Assembly: GCA_905221605.1 (NCBI GenBank)
Contig: CAJNDS010002486.1
Span: forward strand, 1-64,000
DNA length: 64,000 nt
DNA from: Symbiodinium natans
Taxonomy: Eukaryota > Sar > Dinophyceae > Suessiales > Symbiodiniaceae
Direction of reading: 5' to 3'
Shown here: in pieces, positions 36,253-45,215 of the stretch
Numbering within the stretch: position 1 is the first letter of the stretch
Layout of the letters: each line of letters starts with the position of its first letter
Program-made: the position numbers and the translations under genes
Notes under the pieces: model-generated
Databases searched by the model: none
What the model was told of the DNA's origin: nothing
What the model saw: the letters and a program-made list of their open reading frames with translations, nothing else

Positions 36253-36879
36253 TTAGGGGAGATGCCGAACTTTTGCCGAGAGCGGCCCCTCCAGGAGCCT
36301 GTCTGCGTTGTTATGAATCTCCCAACCCGAGAACCTCAAGCTGAAGACAACGGCCGCCTCTGCGTCGCCAGCCTCCCGAAGCGCCTGCATCACGCTCGTC
36401 CCAATGTTCCACGAGTTCACGCCAAAAAGCGTCTTCCATGGAACGCCCCAAGTCGTTCGCGAGCGCTGCCGCGCGAGTGCCCGCGCCCGGCGCTCCACCA
36501 GCAGCGCGCCCTCCGGCGCGAGCCGCCGGTTCTCTCGTCGTTGGTGGCAATCCTGTGGGCATGCGAGATGACGAGGCAGGTGTCGGGGTGGCCCCAACCG
36601 CTCCCACGCCGCCTGCACGGCCTCCCGCAGCGGCGCCTGCTCCGGCTCGTCCACGCGCAGCCACTGCAGGAAGCGGAAGATCGTCTCGTCGCTGCGCTGG
36701 TTCTCCGTGAGCTCGTGCACGCAGCCGCCCGCCAGGTCTAGCACGGCGGCACCTCCCGCAGCGCGCGGTGGATCCTCGCCATCTCCAGGGCGCATGGACC
36801 GGTTCGTGAACAGCCTGCTGGCAAGGAACTGCACAATGCTAAGGCCCCAGCTACAAGGCAAACACAGAACCAAGCACAC
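36253..36879 (-). pseudogene. Broken coding region, possibly Pif1-like helicase
   Basis: A minus frame of 208 codons is open, but protein-like character switches between frames. It contains LTENQRSDETIFRFLQWLR, reminiscent of the 'L-x-x-N-x-R' segment after the helicase motifs in Pif1-type proteins. In the next frame (around 36,560-36,600) DTCLVISHAHRIATNDE follows, which resembles the S-H-x-x-R-x-x-x-N segment of the same family. The original frame then gives RENRRLAPEGALL. Two frameshifts within 100 codons and no Walker motifs imply a decayed fragment. The family assignment rests on motif memory only. Confidence 0.33.
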
Positions 36880-38234
36880 CTACGCCTCCGGGCTGTCCCA
36901 GAAGGGGCCGCTACCTACGAGTAGGGTTCCAAGCAAAGCCAGACCTTCAGCTACGGACTCCCACCCCTCCTATGGCTTTCCTGGTGGCTTACTAACCACC
37001 TCGAGCAGACGCGGCCTTGAGCCAAAGGGGGCTGCGGTCGTAAGCTCGGTGGAGGACCTTTGGGCTTTGTGTGGGACAGGACCGCATCGAGGGCCGCCTG
37101 GTGCACCGCGAGCTCCGAGGCCTGGCTCACACCGTGAGACTCTCCTTTTCTCCTTTCCCTGTGCCAGGAGCAAATCCGCACGTGCTCGAGGTCCCGGAGC
37201 CGCAGCAGACCGCAGCAGATGAGCGCTGCGGCCTTACCTCTCTTCGACACGCGCTCCGCGCCGGCCGCTCCTCTTTTTTACCGGGCTTCGCCCACGCCGC
37301 TCCGGCCTTTTTTCCCTCCCGACGGCACCTCGCCTTGATGTGGCGGGAGGGCTCCAGTGCCCCTTCGAGTGGGGAAGCCAAGAGGGTGCCAATTTTTCAG
37401 TTCCCGCGGCGCCCTTGGGCGCCGGTGGGACGTTGAAGTCGCGCATTTTTTTTAAGCGGACGCCTCTTTACTACATCAGTAGCACAGCAGGCCGGTCTTG
37501 TGGGTCTCGCAACTAAGTGTAAAACGAGTCGCCAGAAAGAAACAACAGAACCAAAGAGAAGAAAAAACCCAGCCAACCAAGCAGCAACACCAGAACCAAC
37601 CAAAGAACCAAGAGGGGGCGGCGAAACTACTAAGAAGACCCCACGCGCTCAGTACTCAAGCTCGTCGATGTAGTCCCTGTTCAGAGCCAACGCAACACCA
37701 AGTCGTGTGGGGGAATCGCAAAATGCGACTGTGTGCCAGAAATCAAAATCACCATCACGCAATCATCTGAATAAGTTGAGAGCCTGCAGGTAGGATGTTT
37801 GCATGCTCGCAGCAGTCTTGGCAGACATTCCAAGGACGGACGGTCTACTCGAAATGCTGCAGCGGCCGATGTTTGACTGTTGTCGTAACCGAGACATGCA
37901 ATATACCACCGGTGCCTACCCCTCCCAATTGCCCCATGGTGATCAGCCAGCGGGTCTTCTGTATAGGCCACAGCCGACTGACCACGGCGATCAGCCGAGG
38001 GTGCGTACTGCCTGGCGAAGCAGCACAGTGCAGCGTAGAAGCACGCACCGTGACCAGTCGGCGAGGGGTCTGGTGTTCGCCCTACTGAATCTTCCTACCC
38101 CATGGTGATCAGCCAGTGGGGATATCCCAGAGTAGCCAAGAGGCTACCGATTCCATAGCTCTTAACAGGTTATGTTGCATCAGATGCTTTCATTCTTGCC
38201 ATAGCAAGCACTGAATACGGATGACGCAGTTATC
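36880..38234. other. GC-rich stretch without a clear gene
   Basis: Several overlapping frames on both strands and no recognised domain. A minus frame near 37,250-36,951 contains AALICCGLLRLRDLEHVRIC, Leu-rich and possibly coding. A T-rich run lies at 37,446-37,456, and GATCAGCC repeats around 37,942, 37,988 and 38,107 (CCATGGTGATCAGCCAG type) mark a small local duplication. Confidence 0.35.
37016..37037 (-). other. Spliced-leader-like sequence (relic?)
   Basis: The plus strand reads CTTGAGCCAAA followed by GGGGGCTGCGG. The reverse complement of the dinoflagellate spliced leader begins CTTGAGCCAAA and ends ATGGCTACGG, so 18 of 21 positions match with one extra G. The orientation points toward the minus-strand coding remnants at 36.3-36.9 kb. 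Such relics are known in dinoflagellate genes that re-entered the genome as cDNA. The sequence also lies within an open minus frame and could be chance. Confidence 0.3.
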
Positions 38235-39293
38235 CTATGATTGCCAGGGACCATCCCATCTGCTATCTGCCTGTCGGCACCGTCCAGACCATCGAGAGTG
38301 TAGCTCCGCGACGGCCCCTGCTGGGGCCGCCACCACGGACGACTGTGCAAGGTCCCAGTTAGGATCCTGCGACGTACTTCCCACTTTTCCCAGCAACTTC
38401 TCCGCTTCCGTTCCCCAAGGCGTAATGCCTTTGGGAATGGGCACTGGCGACAATTGGGCCACTTTTGTGTTGGCAGAGTGCCACAGCGTTTTAGCGGCCG
38501 CATTTATTTGCTCGTACTGGATTACTCCGTCATCCTTATGCCTGTAAGGGAAGGAGGTCACCGCTTTGAGAGCAGAGGGCTCTGGCTCTGTGGGATTTCG
38601 ATGACAGTACATCTTGAACCAAAAGCTATTGAGACTTTGTTTTGTGGGGTGCCTCGACCGGGCAAGCCCCTTGATGGCGGCCCAGTGCGCCGTAGCAGCG
38701 TCGTACCATTCTGTGCGGGCGTGCTTGGGCCCACGCATGGTTGGGGGTGCCACAAGCCGGTTCCAGTGGTCATCTTCAAAAGCCGGCAATCGGAGGGGAA
38801 TGCAGACGTCCACTTCTCGCAAAGCAGCTAGGTCAGTGGTGTGCAGCTCCGAAAAGCACCAGTCCCTTACTTGCGGCGCAGCATCCTCCATTTCTTGTGG
38901 TTCCGGAGCAGGGGACGTTGGCCGGATGTCTTCCGACTCGGAGGAGCGGCCGTGGACATTGAGGTGCTGTTCGCTGTGTGCCGCCGCGGAGGGCTCCGTG
39001 GCAAGTGGCATATCGAGAAGCCCCTCCAATGGGAGGACACGACGAAACGATACATTGGCACGCGCCGTAAATATCTGGCCACTCCAGATTATAGGCCGCC
39101 CAAACATGCTCCAGGTGTTGGCTTGCCACTGACGCCGAGAGAGCCTGTCTGATGGCATCAAGAAAATGCAACGGAGGGTCAGTCGGGTTGAACTTGCGAT
39201 ATTGTCTATGCCCGAGCGCACGCGAGCCTTCCAAGGCGACCCTCACAAACGTGTTAATTGTCGGAACCTGCCTCTTTCTGGCCGCCTCCAGAT

Positions 39294-40292
39294 TCATGTT
39301 CCTGGAGCGCGCCGCCCATTCTCGCAAGCTTGACTCCTGCACCTGTCCTTGCACCATGGGGAAGCCTTTTTTATCCCTTTCGTACGCAGTCTCAGGGCAG
39401 GTGGGCCTTTGATATGCCCGACCAGCCAAAAGCGCGACCGTCGCCGCCGGGGGCACGTTGACCTGGCCCGGAATCCCAACACTATAGGTAGGCCAGCTGC
39501 GCGTCCAGGGGGCCCATTCTGGTGAGCTTCAAACGCCAGCAGTAGGGCACCTATCCAGTAGTCCGGATCACTGTAACACAGCATTGCGGGGAACTGTGCA
39601 TTACGAACGCCCGGGATGTCGGCAACAGCGAAAAACAGGTCGGCGATGTACTGCGCAGTGGTAAGGAAACCATACCCTACAATGGAATCCTTGAGGGAGG
39701 CCAGGTCAAGTTGTGGCGCATTGCTGCCTAACATTGCTTCCAGGTCAATGAATTGCAGAGAACCAGAGAGCTTTAGGCACTGCGGGACGAGCGGGTCATA
39801 AAGTTGTAAGTATGATGCTGGGAAGGTCTCCGGCAGGTGGAGGAGCTTATCAGCGACCTCAAGAAGGTACTCGGGCTCATTTAGGTGGTTCGGTAGCCCT
39901 TGCAGCATATCTTCGTAGGCCCGGTAGGCACGAAGTTGTTGTTCATGGGTTGTTAGATGCGTCGAATCCTTTGGACTCATGTAGGGTTTGGGCTTGACGG
40001 TCCTACCGAAATGATGCCCTGCCGCCAGCGCTTTCCACATAAGACCGCTTACCGACTGGTTGTTCCTGTCTATTTCCTGCTCTTCTTGCCAAGTTGGCGC
40101 TGCGCGAGCGGGGCCCTGCGAAGCTTCGCTTTTGGTGGCTCCTGCGGCTTTGCATTGTCTAGCACCAGGGGACGAGTCTCCTTTTTCGCAGGGGGAGGTG
40201 GGGTAGGGGGGACTTTGGCCTCCCGCGCCACAAGATGTTCCGGCATGCGAGCCAAAGCTCGACTGAGGAGTTGGCGCCGACGGGTCACTCAT
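39294..40292 (-). CDS. Unidentified ORF, downstream of an ATGA overlap
   Basis: 332 codons from ATG at 40,292. The N-terminal 70 residues are Ser/Pro/Ala-rich; residues about 75-270 look globular and helical (SGLMWKALAAGHHFGRTVK, EPEYLLEVADKLLHLP, ADIPGVRNAQFPAMLCYSD). After about residue 265 (FEAHQNG) it turns Arg-rich and unconvincing, and likely coding continues in another frame. Its ATG overlaps the TGA of the preceding frame as ATGA. I do not recognise the family. Confidence 0.4.
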   Translation of the reverse strand: MSDPSAPTPQSSFGSHAGTSCGAGGQSPPYPTSPCEKGDSSPGARQCKAAGATKSEASQGPARAAPTWQEEQEIDRNNQSVSGLMWKALAAGHHFGRTVKPKPYMSPKDSTHLTTHEQQLRAYRAYEDMLQGLPNHLNEPEYLLEVADKLLHLPETFPASYLQLYDPLVPQCLKLSGSLQFIDLEAMLGSNAPQLDLASLKDSIVGYGFLTTAQYIADLFFAVADIPGVRNAQFPAMLCYSDPDYWIGALLLAFEAHQNGPPGRAAGLPIVLGFRARSTCPRRRRSRFWLVGHIKGPPALRLRTKGIKKASPWCKDRCRSQACENGRRAPGT

Positions 40293-41251
40293 TCCCTTCG
40301 CCTGCCCGGTTGTGGCCCGCGGCGTGCTACATGGCGTTCGTGATGCGTGCCTTGCCTCACTCTGGACTGACGGGTTTGCCGCTTTCGGGCCGCAAACCTT
40401 GGAGGGCGGCGAACCCCCGGGGGCGGGGCTCTAGTCCCAGCCTCCTTTTTAGGGGGGCCAGTGTCCGTAGTGTCCGTCGCTGCGTAACACACGGCGTCCG
40501 TGACGCCTCCCTGTGGCCACACGCGCAACTGAGCCTCGCGCGCTGTCTTTGGGGCAGGCTTGTGCCACGATGCCCCCCATCTCCGCACCCTGACTTGAGC
40601 AGAGTTGGGTTCAAGAATTATCTGGTCACTCTCCTGCCGCCCTGAAGGGGTGGCGGGTGGAGGTTGCTTGGCAGCCACCGAATCCGCACTTCCCGCAGGC
40701 ACAGGGCTGTTTCCCGGGGAGTCTGAGTCAATCGCCGTCTCTTGGAGGGCGTTGCCCGCCCTTACTGGAATTAGACGCAGGCCTTGCGGGGCCTGTTCAA
40801 TTCCAGCCTTGTGTTCAAATGGAGCATCGACCTGCGGCGCCGGCCCTCTTTTCGGCGGGGCCAACAGCTTGGCATCGCCCAGGAGATACGTGAGGTACTT
40901 GGCGGCGCCGTCACTTTCAAGCGCCGCCTGATAGGGCACGCAGCACACGGCATTGGGCAGGGGCTCCAGAGTGAGTCCCTGAGCCTGCAGTTCCGACACG
41001 GTGCCCCAATATTTTTGGGAGCTGAACAAGGGGGCTTGCCCTCTGCACTCGTATGTTAAGTCACGGTATAAGATGGTGCTTTCATCCTGCCAAGTGGCCT
41101 TCAGCACCCAAGCTGTGGCTAATGACGGTGTGGCGAAGAGAGCAGCCCCTACCTTACGATCAGTGGGGAGAACGAAGCTGGCAACCGTTTGTTCGCGGAA
41201 TGCCTGTTTGTGCGAAATTGTGGCAACACCTGGATCCGCAATGCTCCACAA
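40289..41251 (-). CDS. Unidentified ORF upstream of an ATGA overlap
   Basis: 320 codons; the frame opens without an ATG at its 5' end (TTG at 41,251), and coding character seems to continue upstream in another frame to about 41,292. Residues about 20-125 look folded (TVASFVLPTDRKVGAALFAT, WVLKATWQDESTILYRDL, YWGTVSELQAQGLTLEPLP). The rest is Pro/Ala/Arg-rich and low complexity, with a strongly basic end. It terminates at a TGA that overlaps the next ATG. No known family recognised. Confidence 0.4.
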   Translation of the reverse strand: MWSIADPGVATISHKQAFREQTVASFVLPTDRKVGAALFATPSLATAWVLKATWQDESTILYRDLTYECRGQAPLFSSQKYWGTVSELQAQGLTLEPLPNAVCCVPYQAALESDGAAKYLTYLLGDAKLLAPPKRGPAPQVDAPFEHKAGIEQAPQGLRLIPVRAGNALQETAIDSDSPGNSPVPAGSADSVAAKQPPPATPSGRQESDQIILEPNSAQVRVRRWGASWHKPAPKTAREAQLRVWPQGGVTDAVCYAATDTTDTGPPKKEAGTRAPPPGVRRPPRFAARKRQTRQSRVRQGTHHERHVARRGPQPGRRRE

Positions 41252-41292
41252 GCTTGCTTGAGTACGCCAGGTATTCTTGACTGTCGATCATC

Positions 41293-42095
41293 CCCCCTGT
41301 CGCGCAGGCTGCCATTTGAAAGCAGGCTCCAACTCCGTCTCGATAGGACGGTGTCAGGAAATCATCGGGCCGAGCCCTCTAGTGAAAGAAGAAGTCGCTC
41401 GGACAAACCCTAGCCTCACTACGGTATAGAAAGCGAGACGCTCTACTTGTGACAAATACACAAACGCCGAAGGTGGGCCCCGTCGAGCACGCTGTGGTGA
41501 TGGCATGAAAGTATCTCTTCAGCGCCCCAAGGTTGGCGATAAGGAAGCTCTTGAAGGCGCCCATGTCCCATGTGCTAGGACTGCTAGGATGCCCTTTCAA
41601 AGGGGCCAATGGGCGCCTTGTCATAGATTTGGTGCCCGAAGGTAAGGACTATATCCGTGATCAGCCAACTGAGCTGAAGTCGCGCAGCTGCCGCACGGCC
41701 AGGCGCAGCTTCCTGGCTGCGGCCTTCGAAGCCGCAGCGGGCGGCGGCAGCGGCGGCGCAGAAGTCCCGCAGCACGGACTCCCCGCTAACCTTGGACACG
41801 GGCTGCGCGTGCTTCAGCAGGGCAGAGCCTCCGCGCCGTCCGTGGCCCGCACGGTCATCGAGTCGCAGCCCGCCAGCTGCCCGCACTGGGGCTGGAAGCT
41901 CCTCTGCGCGTTGGTGGGGGCGCGGAAGGCGCCTCCGCGAGGCGTCGCTGCCGGCCCGCCGTGAGCTTCCGGTTGTGCTGGAACTTCCCCGCGCGCGCGC
42001 ACGTTGCGCGGGCGCTTGTTGTAGGCCTCGCCTCCGTCCCGCGTCATCCAGGCAGGATCCCAGGACCTTCACAAAGGAGGGGCTTCAACTGATGA
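41293..42095 (-). other. GC-rich coding-like stretch, unidentified
   Basis: On the minus strand, protein-like pieces in alternating frames span 42,060-41,640. An ATG at 42,047 gives TRDGGEAYNKRPRNVRARGE, and the same frame later reads TNAQRSFQPQCGQLAG and DSMTVRATDGAEA. A second frame gives HAQPVSKVSGESVLRDFCA, and a third KLRLAVRQLRDFSS. Probably exons or a decayed gene; no family recognised. Confidence 0.25.
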
Positions 42096-42107
42096 AGGGG
42101 CTTCATC

Positions 42108-42905
42108 CTCCCCTTCGAAGCCTTCGAAGCCTTCGAAGCCTTCGAAGCCTTCGAAGCCTTGAAGGTGAAGGGTCGAAGGGGGGCTTCGTCGAAGGCTCCG
42201 AAGGGTGAGGACGAGGGGCTTCGAAGGCTTCGAAGGTGAGGACGAAAGAGGCTTCGAAGGCTTGGAAGGTGAGAGACGGGGGGCATCTCCAGAGTCTTCT
42301 CTGAGGTTTCGAAGAATGAGATCCAAAAATGAGATCCAAAAAAAAAGATTCGGGGGGGGGTGGAATTTAGAAGAAGTCCCTTCTCTCTCATCTTCAAAAA
42401 GAAATAACAGGCCTTCGAAGGACAAGAAATTGAGGGGTGGAATTTAAAACAATTCTCCACTCTTCTCTTCTACAGGCTTCGAAGGGCAACAAGAAAACTG
42501 AGGGGGGTGGAATTTAAAGCCCGTTCGCGCTGAAGGTCTGATTCGGCTCATGAGAACGAAGGGGCCTTCGAAGGCTTCAAAGGCTTCGAAGGGAGGACGA
42601 AGCCCCTTCGTTCTCACCTTCGAAGCCTTCGAAGCCCCCTCCGCCTTCGAAGCCTTCGAAGCCCCCTTCCTCACCTTCGAAGCCTTCGAAGCCCCCTTCG
42701 CCCTTATGCTTCGAAGCCTTCAAAAGCCCCCCCTTCGTCTTCGCCTTCGAAGCCTTCAAAGCCCCTTCGTCTTCACCTTCGAAGCCTTCGAAGCCTCTCC
42801 CCGTTCCTCCTTGCCTTCGAAGCCTTCGAAGCCTCTTCGCTCTCAAGTTGGAATTGAAGCCCCCCCCCCCCTTTGTCCTCACCCTTCGAAGCCTTCGAAG
42901 CGTCA
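42108..42905. repeat. CTTCGAAG palindromic minisatellite field
   Basis: Dense 9-bp repeats CCTTCGAAG and their complement CTTCGAAGG, each containing the 8-bp palindrome CTTCGAAG. Runs lie at 42,113-42,165, 42,195-42,270, 42,560-42,610 and 42,615-42,900. The asymmetric ninth base and interspersed GAGGACGA or CCCCCTTCG show both orientations, so the field could fold back. Frames rich in FEAFEAP, FEGFEGEDE or ASKASK are repeat translations. Confidence 0.92.
42350..42525. repeat. About 75-bp repeat, three units
   Basis: GGGTGGAATTTA occurs at about 42,358, 42,434 and 42,507. The last two units are also preceded by GGCTTCGAAGG and ACAAGAAA. Spacing is 73-76 bp. The units sit inside the CTTCGAAG field. 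Confidence 0.75.
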
Positions 42906-42910
42906 AAGAG

Positions 42911-43422
42911 ACGCCCTAATGGATCCGAGAAGCCTCCGCAGCTGACGATCCCGACAGGAAGGCCCCGTAGTTGAGGAACCTGCCCGGTCTGGCTGTTAGT
43001 GCCTCATCGAGGACATGTGTGGCAAGTCCTGGAGATGTGCTGGCCGTCGACGGCGTGGTTTGCGATCACATCCAAGCACATGCTTCCAGCGGGCTCCTGA
43101 AGAGTAAATCCCTGTGCAGCTGCTCTTCTCCGTGCTCTCCACACAAGTGTGCTTGCCAGTCTCCTCCAGGCTGTCGACACGTGGCAGGCGACCAAGCTCC
43201 ACCAGCGCAAGGTTCAGGAACCTCTGCATGCCCCCGCATGCCCCGCCTGTACTTGTCGGCGCAAGCCCCCACACAGCATCCCGGATTCTGACACGTGCCA
43301 AGGTCTCGGCGCATTGGCCACGGCTTCGCGCAACATGGCGGCACTGCGGCAAGCAACTCCCAAGTTGCTGACCTGACAAACAATTTGTTTGAAAAACCTG
43401 ACTGCGTGCGGGGTGAGCATGT
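42911..43422. other. Coding-like minus-strand stretch, unidentified
   Basis: A minus frame at 43,380-42,996 contains LNLALVELGRLPRVDSLEE and a basic tail (DRKPRRRRPAHLQDLP); an overlapping frame ends MCLDVIANHAVDG. One is probably a real exon but neither is recognised. Confidence 0.25.
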
Positions 43423-44037
43423 TCACATGCGTGTGTATATACATAGGTGCATACACAAGACAGGAGCGGCACAGGGCAAAAAGTAGAGAAATGTAGAGAA
43501 CGTGCACACATGCAACATGAGAAGGAGCATACCACATCGGGAAGGCATATTCTGCATCTGTCCACTCTGCCCACAAGCAAGCAGCGCGACACAATAAATG
43601 CAGCGGTCCGGCAAAGCTGAGCGCTTTGGTTGGAGGGACCTGGTCCGCCTCACTTCTGCCACGGCGTCAATGAAGTCTTTCGGTGAGGCCCGGACGCCGT
43701 GGGAGCCTTCAACAAAAAAGAGTACTTGAACATTGAGAAGTTCAAAGACTTTCCCAAGCTTTGCCACCCACCCGAGCTCTGCCACAGCTTCCATGATGCA
43801 ATTTGCTGTACTGATCATGGTCTTAGAGCGGCGCCCAACGGTGTGACAAAACAGTCGAAGATGATGTCCTGCACTCCAGTAGCTCAAAGCGACATTATAA
43901 GGCGCAAGCTGCACGAGCTGCTTGACTCCGTCCTCAGCTGGGAAGTCCAGCTCAGATCGCAGCAGATGGTACGCTCGCTGGCACGAGGTGACTTTTTCCT
44001 GATAGTTGGGGAACTCGCCGTCTGCCTGCCAGACCAT
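43423..44037 (-). CDS. Hypothetical protein fragment
   Basis: 204 codons open from an ATG at 44,037. The first 130 residues look globular (AYHLLRSELDFPAEDGVKQL, TANCIMEAVAELGWVAKLGK, VQVLFFVEGSHGVRASPKDF). The last 50 are hydrophobic and Cys-rich, reading into what may be an intron or 3' sequence (telomere-side ATATATAC and ACATAGG). It probably belongs with the fragments at 44,056-44,846. Family not recognised. Confidence 0.3.
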   Translation of the reverse strand: MVWQADGEFPNYQEKVTSCQRAYHLLRSELDFPAEDGVKQLVQLAPYNVALSYWSAGHHLRLFCHTVGRRSKTMISTANCIMEAVAELGWVAKLGKVFELLNVQVLFFVEGSHGVRASPKDFIDAVAEVRRTRSLQPKRSALPDRCIYCVALLACGQSGQMQNMPSRCGMLLLMLHVCTFSTFLYFLPCAAPVLCMHLCIYTRM

Positions 44038-44055
44038 GTCACCGACACCATCAAG

Positions 44056-44846
44056 TCAAGGGCAGGCTGCATGCGATAGAGGCGAAAGCAACGTGTCGGC
44101 GCTACCCTTGCCATCGCAAGCACAACAATCGCAGCCCCGAACCGTCTGCAGTGGCATAGTTTGACAAGTGAGATGGCATACAGGAGTTGCAGCTATGCCC
44201 GCCTGCACTCTGCGGCGACTCGCACAAAGTCTTCCTCGCTGCTGGCCATGGAAATGCCGTTGACAATGCACTTCCCCTGGCCGCAATGGGATGCTGCGGC
44301 CACATGAAAACTTCCCGCGGCTTAGCCGACGTAGCGCCTGCGCACTTTTGAGGCCCTCTGCAATCACATCCCAACTCATTGAGCAGATGATGACAGGAAG
44401 CTTGGAGACCTGCAGGTCGGACGCATGTGGTGAAGCACTTTTCGCACTTCACATCACAGGCGATGTGCCAAGCCTGTGCATGTACAGCACACCTCCTTAC
44501 AAACTTGCCCATGGCAACTTTGCTGTCGAAGTCTGGCAAGTCCAGATCAACTGCCGCCTTTTCCTCGGCGGCTCTTGCTTTGACCTTAGCCTGGGGTGTA
44601 GGGCTTAAACGTGCTGCCACGCGAAGCTAGAGGCCCCGGCGTTTGCTTGTGCTGGGCGCTGCTTGTAATGTCGCGAGGTCCGTCTGCAGCGATTGGACAT
44701 GCCCTGTCCATCCTTTTCCAACTACTTCCGGGCAGTACGTCGCGTTGGCACGGCCTCGGATGCCCTTGCCGACGTGGCGGCAATACCGACAGTTCCACAG
44801 GTGACAATGTCTTGACCGCTGCCGACTCCGCTTTCTTCGGCGCCAT
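44056..44846 (-). pseudogene. Hypothetical gene with Cys-rich segments, frame-broken or spliced
   Basis: ATG at 44,846 gives MAPKKAESAAVKTLSPVEL. Protein-like sequence then moves to another frame with CRYCRHVGKGIRGRANATYC, a possible zinc-binding C-x2-C module. It then continues with PDFDSKVAMGKFVRRCAVHA and CDVKCEKCFTTCVRPAG (C-x3-C-x2-C). The frame to 44,102 stays open. Frame changes may be short introns or decay. Telomere-like repeats lie directly before the ATG. Family unknown. Confidence 0.3.
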
Positions 44847-44847
44847 T

Positions 44848-44868
44848 GGGTTTAGGGTTTAGGGTTTC
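44848..44868. repeat. TTTAGGG-type interstitial repeat
   Basis: Three consecutive GGGTTTA-type units on the plus strand, one base upstream of the minus-strand ATG at 44,846. Looser variants occur at 57,262-57,295 and 59,038-59,090, and as CCCTAAACCCTACCC at 13,057. TTTAGGG is the telomere repeat of many algae and alveolates. Confidence 0.8.
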
Positions 44869-45215
44869 AGGATTGAAACGCTGTTGCGCACCTTTAGTCA
44901 TGTAGTGTCCTAGACCCTGCAAGTTTCGGGCTCCGCATCGGCCATGCCGCGCGTGCCCGCAACATGATGAATCTTGGCAAATGCAACTCAGTTGCTTGCT
45001 TGCTGCCAGTTGCAAGCTGTCTCTAGGGCTGTCCAAGGTTGTTGCCCCGACTCATTGCTGAGCAGCAATTCACGAATGACTACGGTCCGAGCCAATCATG
45101 CGACGCAAACTCGCCAAGCCCACCACCGATTCTCACCCGCGCTTCAGGGAGTAGCAGCACAGCCGCGTGCATCTACATCTGTATATCCAGACAACGCTGA
45201 ATCTGCGCGAGTTTT

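Larger units (their letters stand above)
38235..41292 (-). pseudogene. Unidentified multi-frame coding region, about 3 kb
   Basis: Protein-like sequence runs nearly continuously on the minus strand but changes frame. It goes from an opening segment near 41,292 (DSQEYLAYSSKLVE), to a 320-codon frame (41,251-40,289), to a 332-codon frame (40,292-39,294), to a frame at 39,456-38,833, to a frame at 39,221-38,235. Switches near 39,480 and 39,060 look like single-base shifts within continuous coding. No zinc knuckle, protease, reverse transcriptase, integrase or polymerase motif was recognised. It may be a decayed host gene, a mobile-element structural protein or an endogenous viral remnant; nothing here decides. 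Confidence 0.45.

Noticed and set aside
35784..36741. Plus-strand Arg-rich and Ala-rich frames around 35.8-36.7 kb
   Set aside because: They run through AG repeats and the GCGGT minisatellite; the opposite strand carries the more protein-like sequence.
38134..38149. Second spliced-leader-like string (AGCCAAGAGGCTACCG)
   Set aside because: It matches only 14 of 17 with a gap, is itself a palindrome-like string and has no convincing gene on its 3' side.
42069..42945. FEAFEAP and FEGFEGEDE repeat proteins
   Set aside because: The 9-bp unit translates to a three-residue repeat in every frame on both strands; there is no flanking unique coding sequence.
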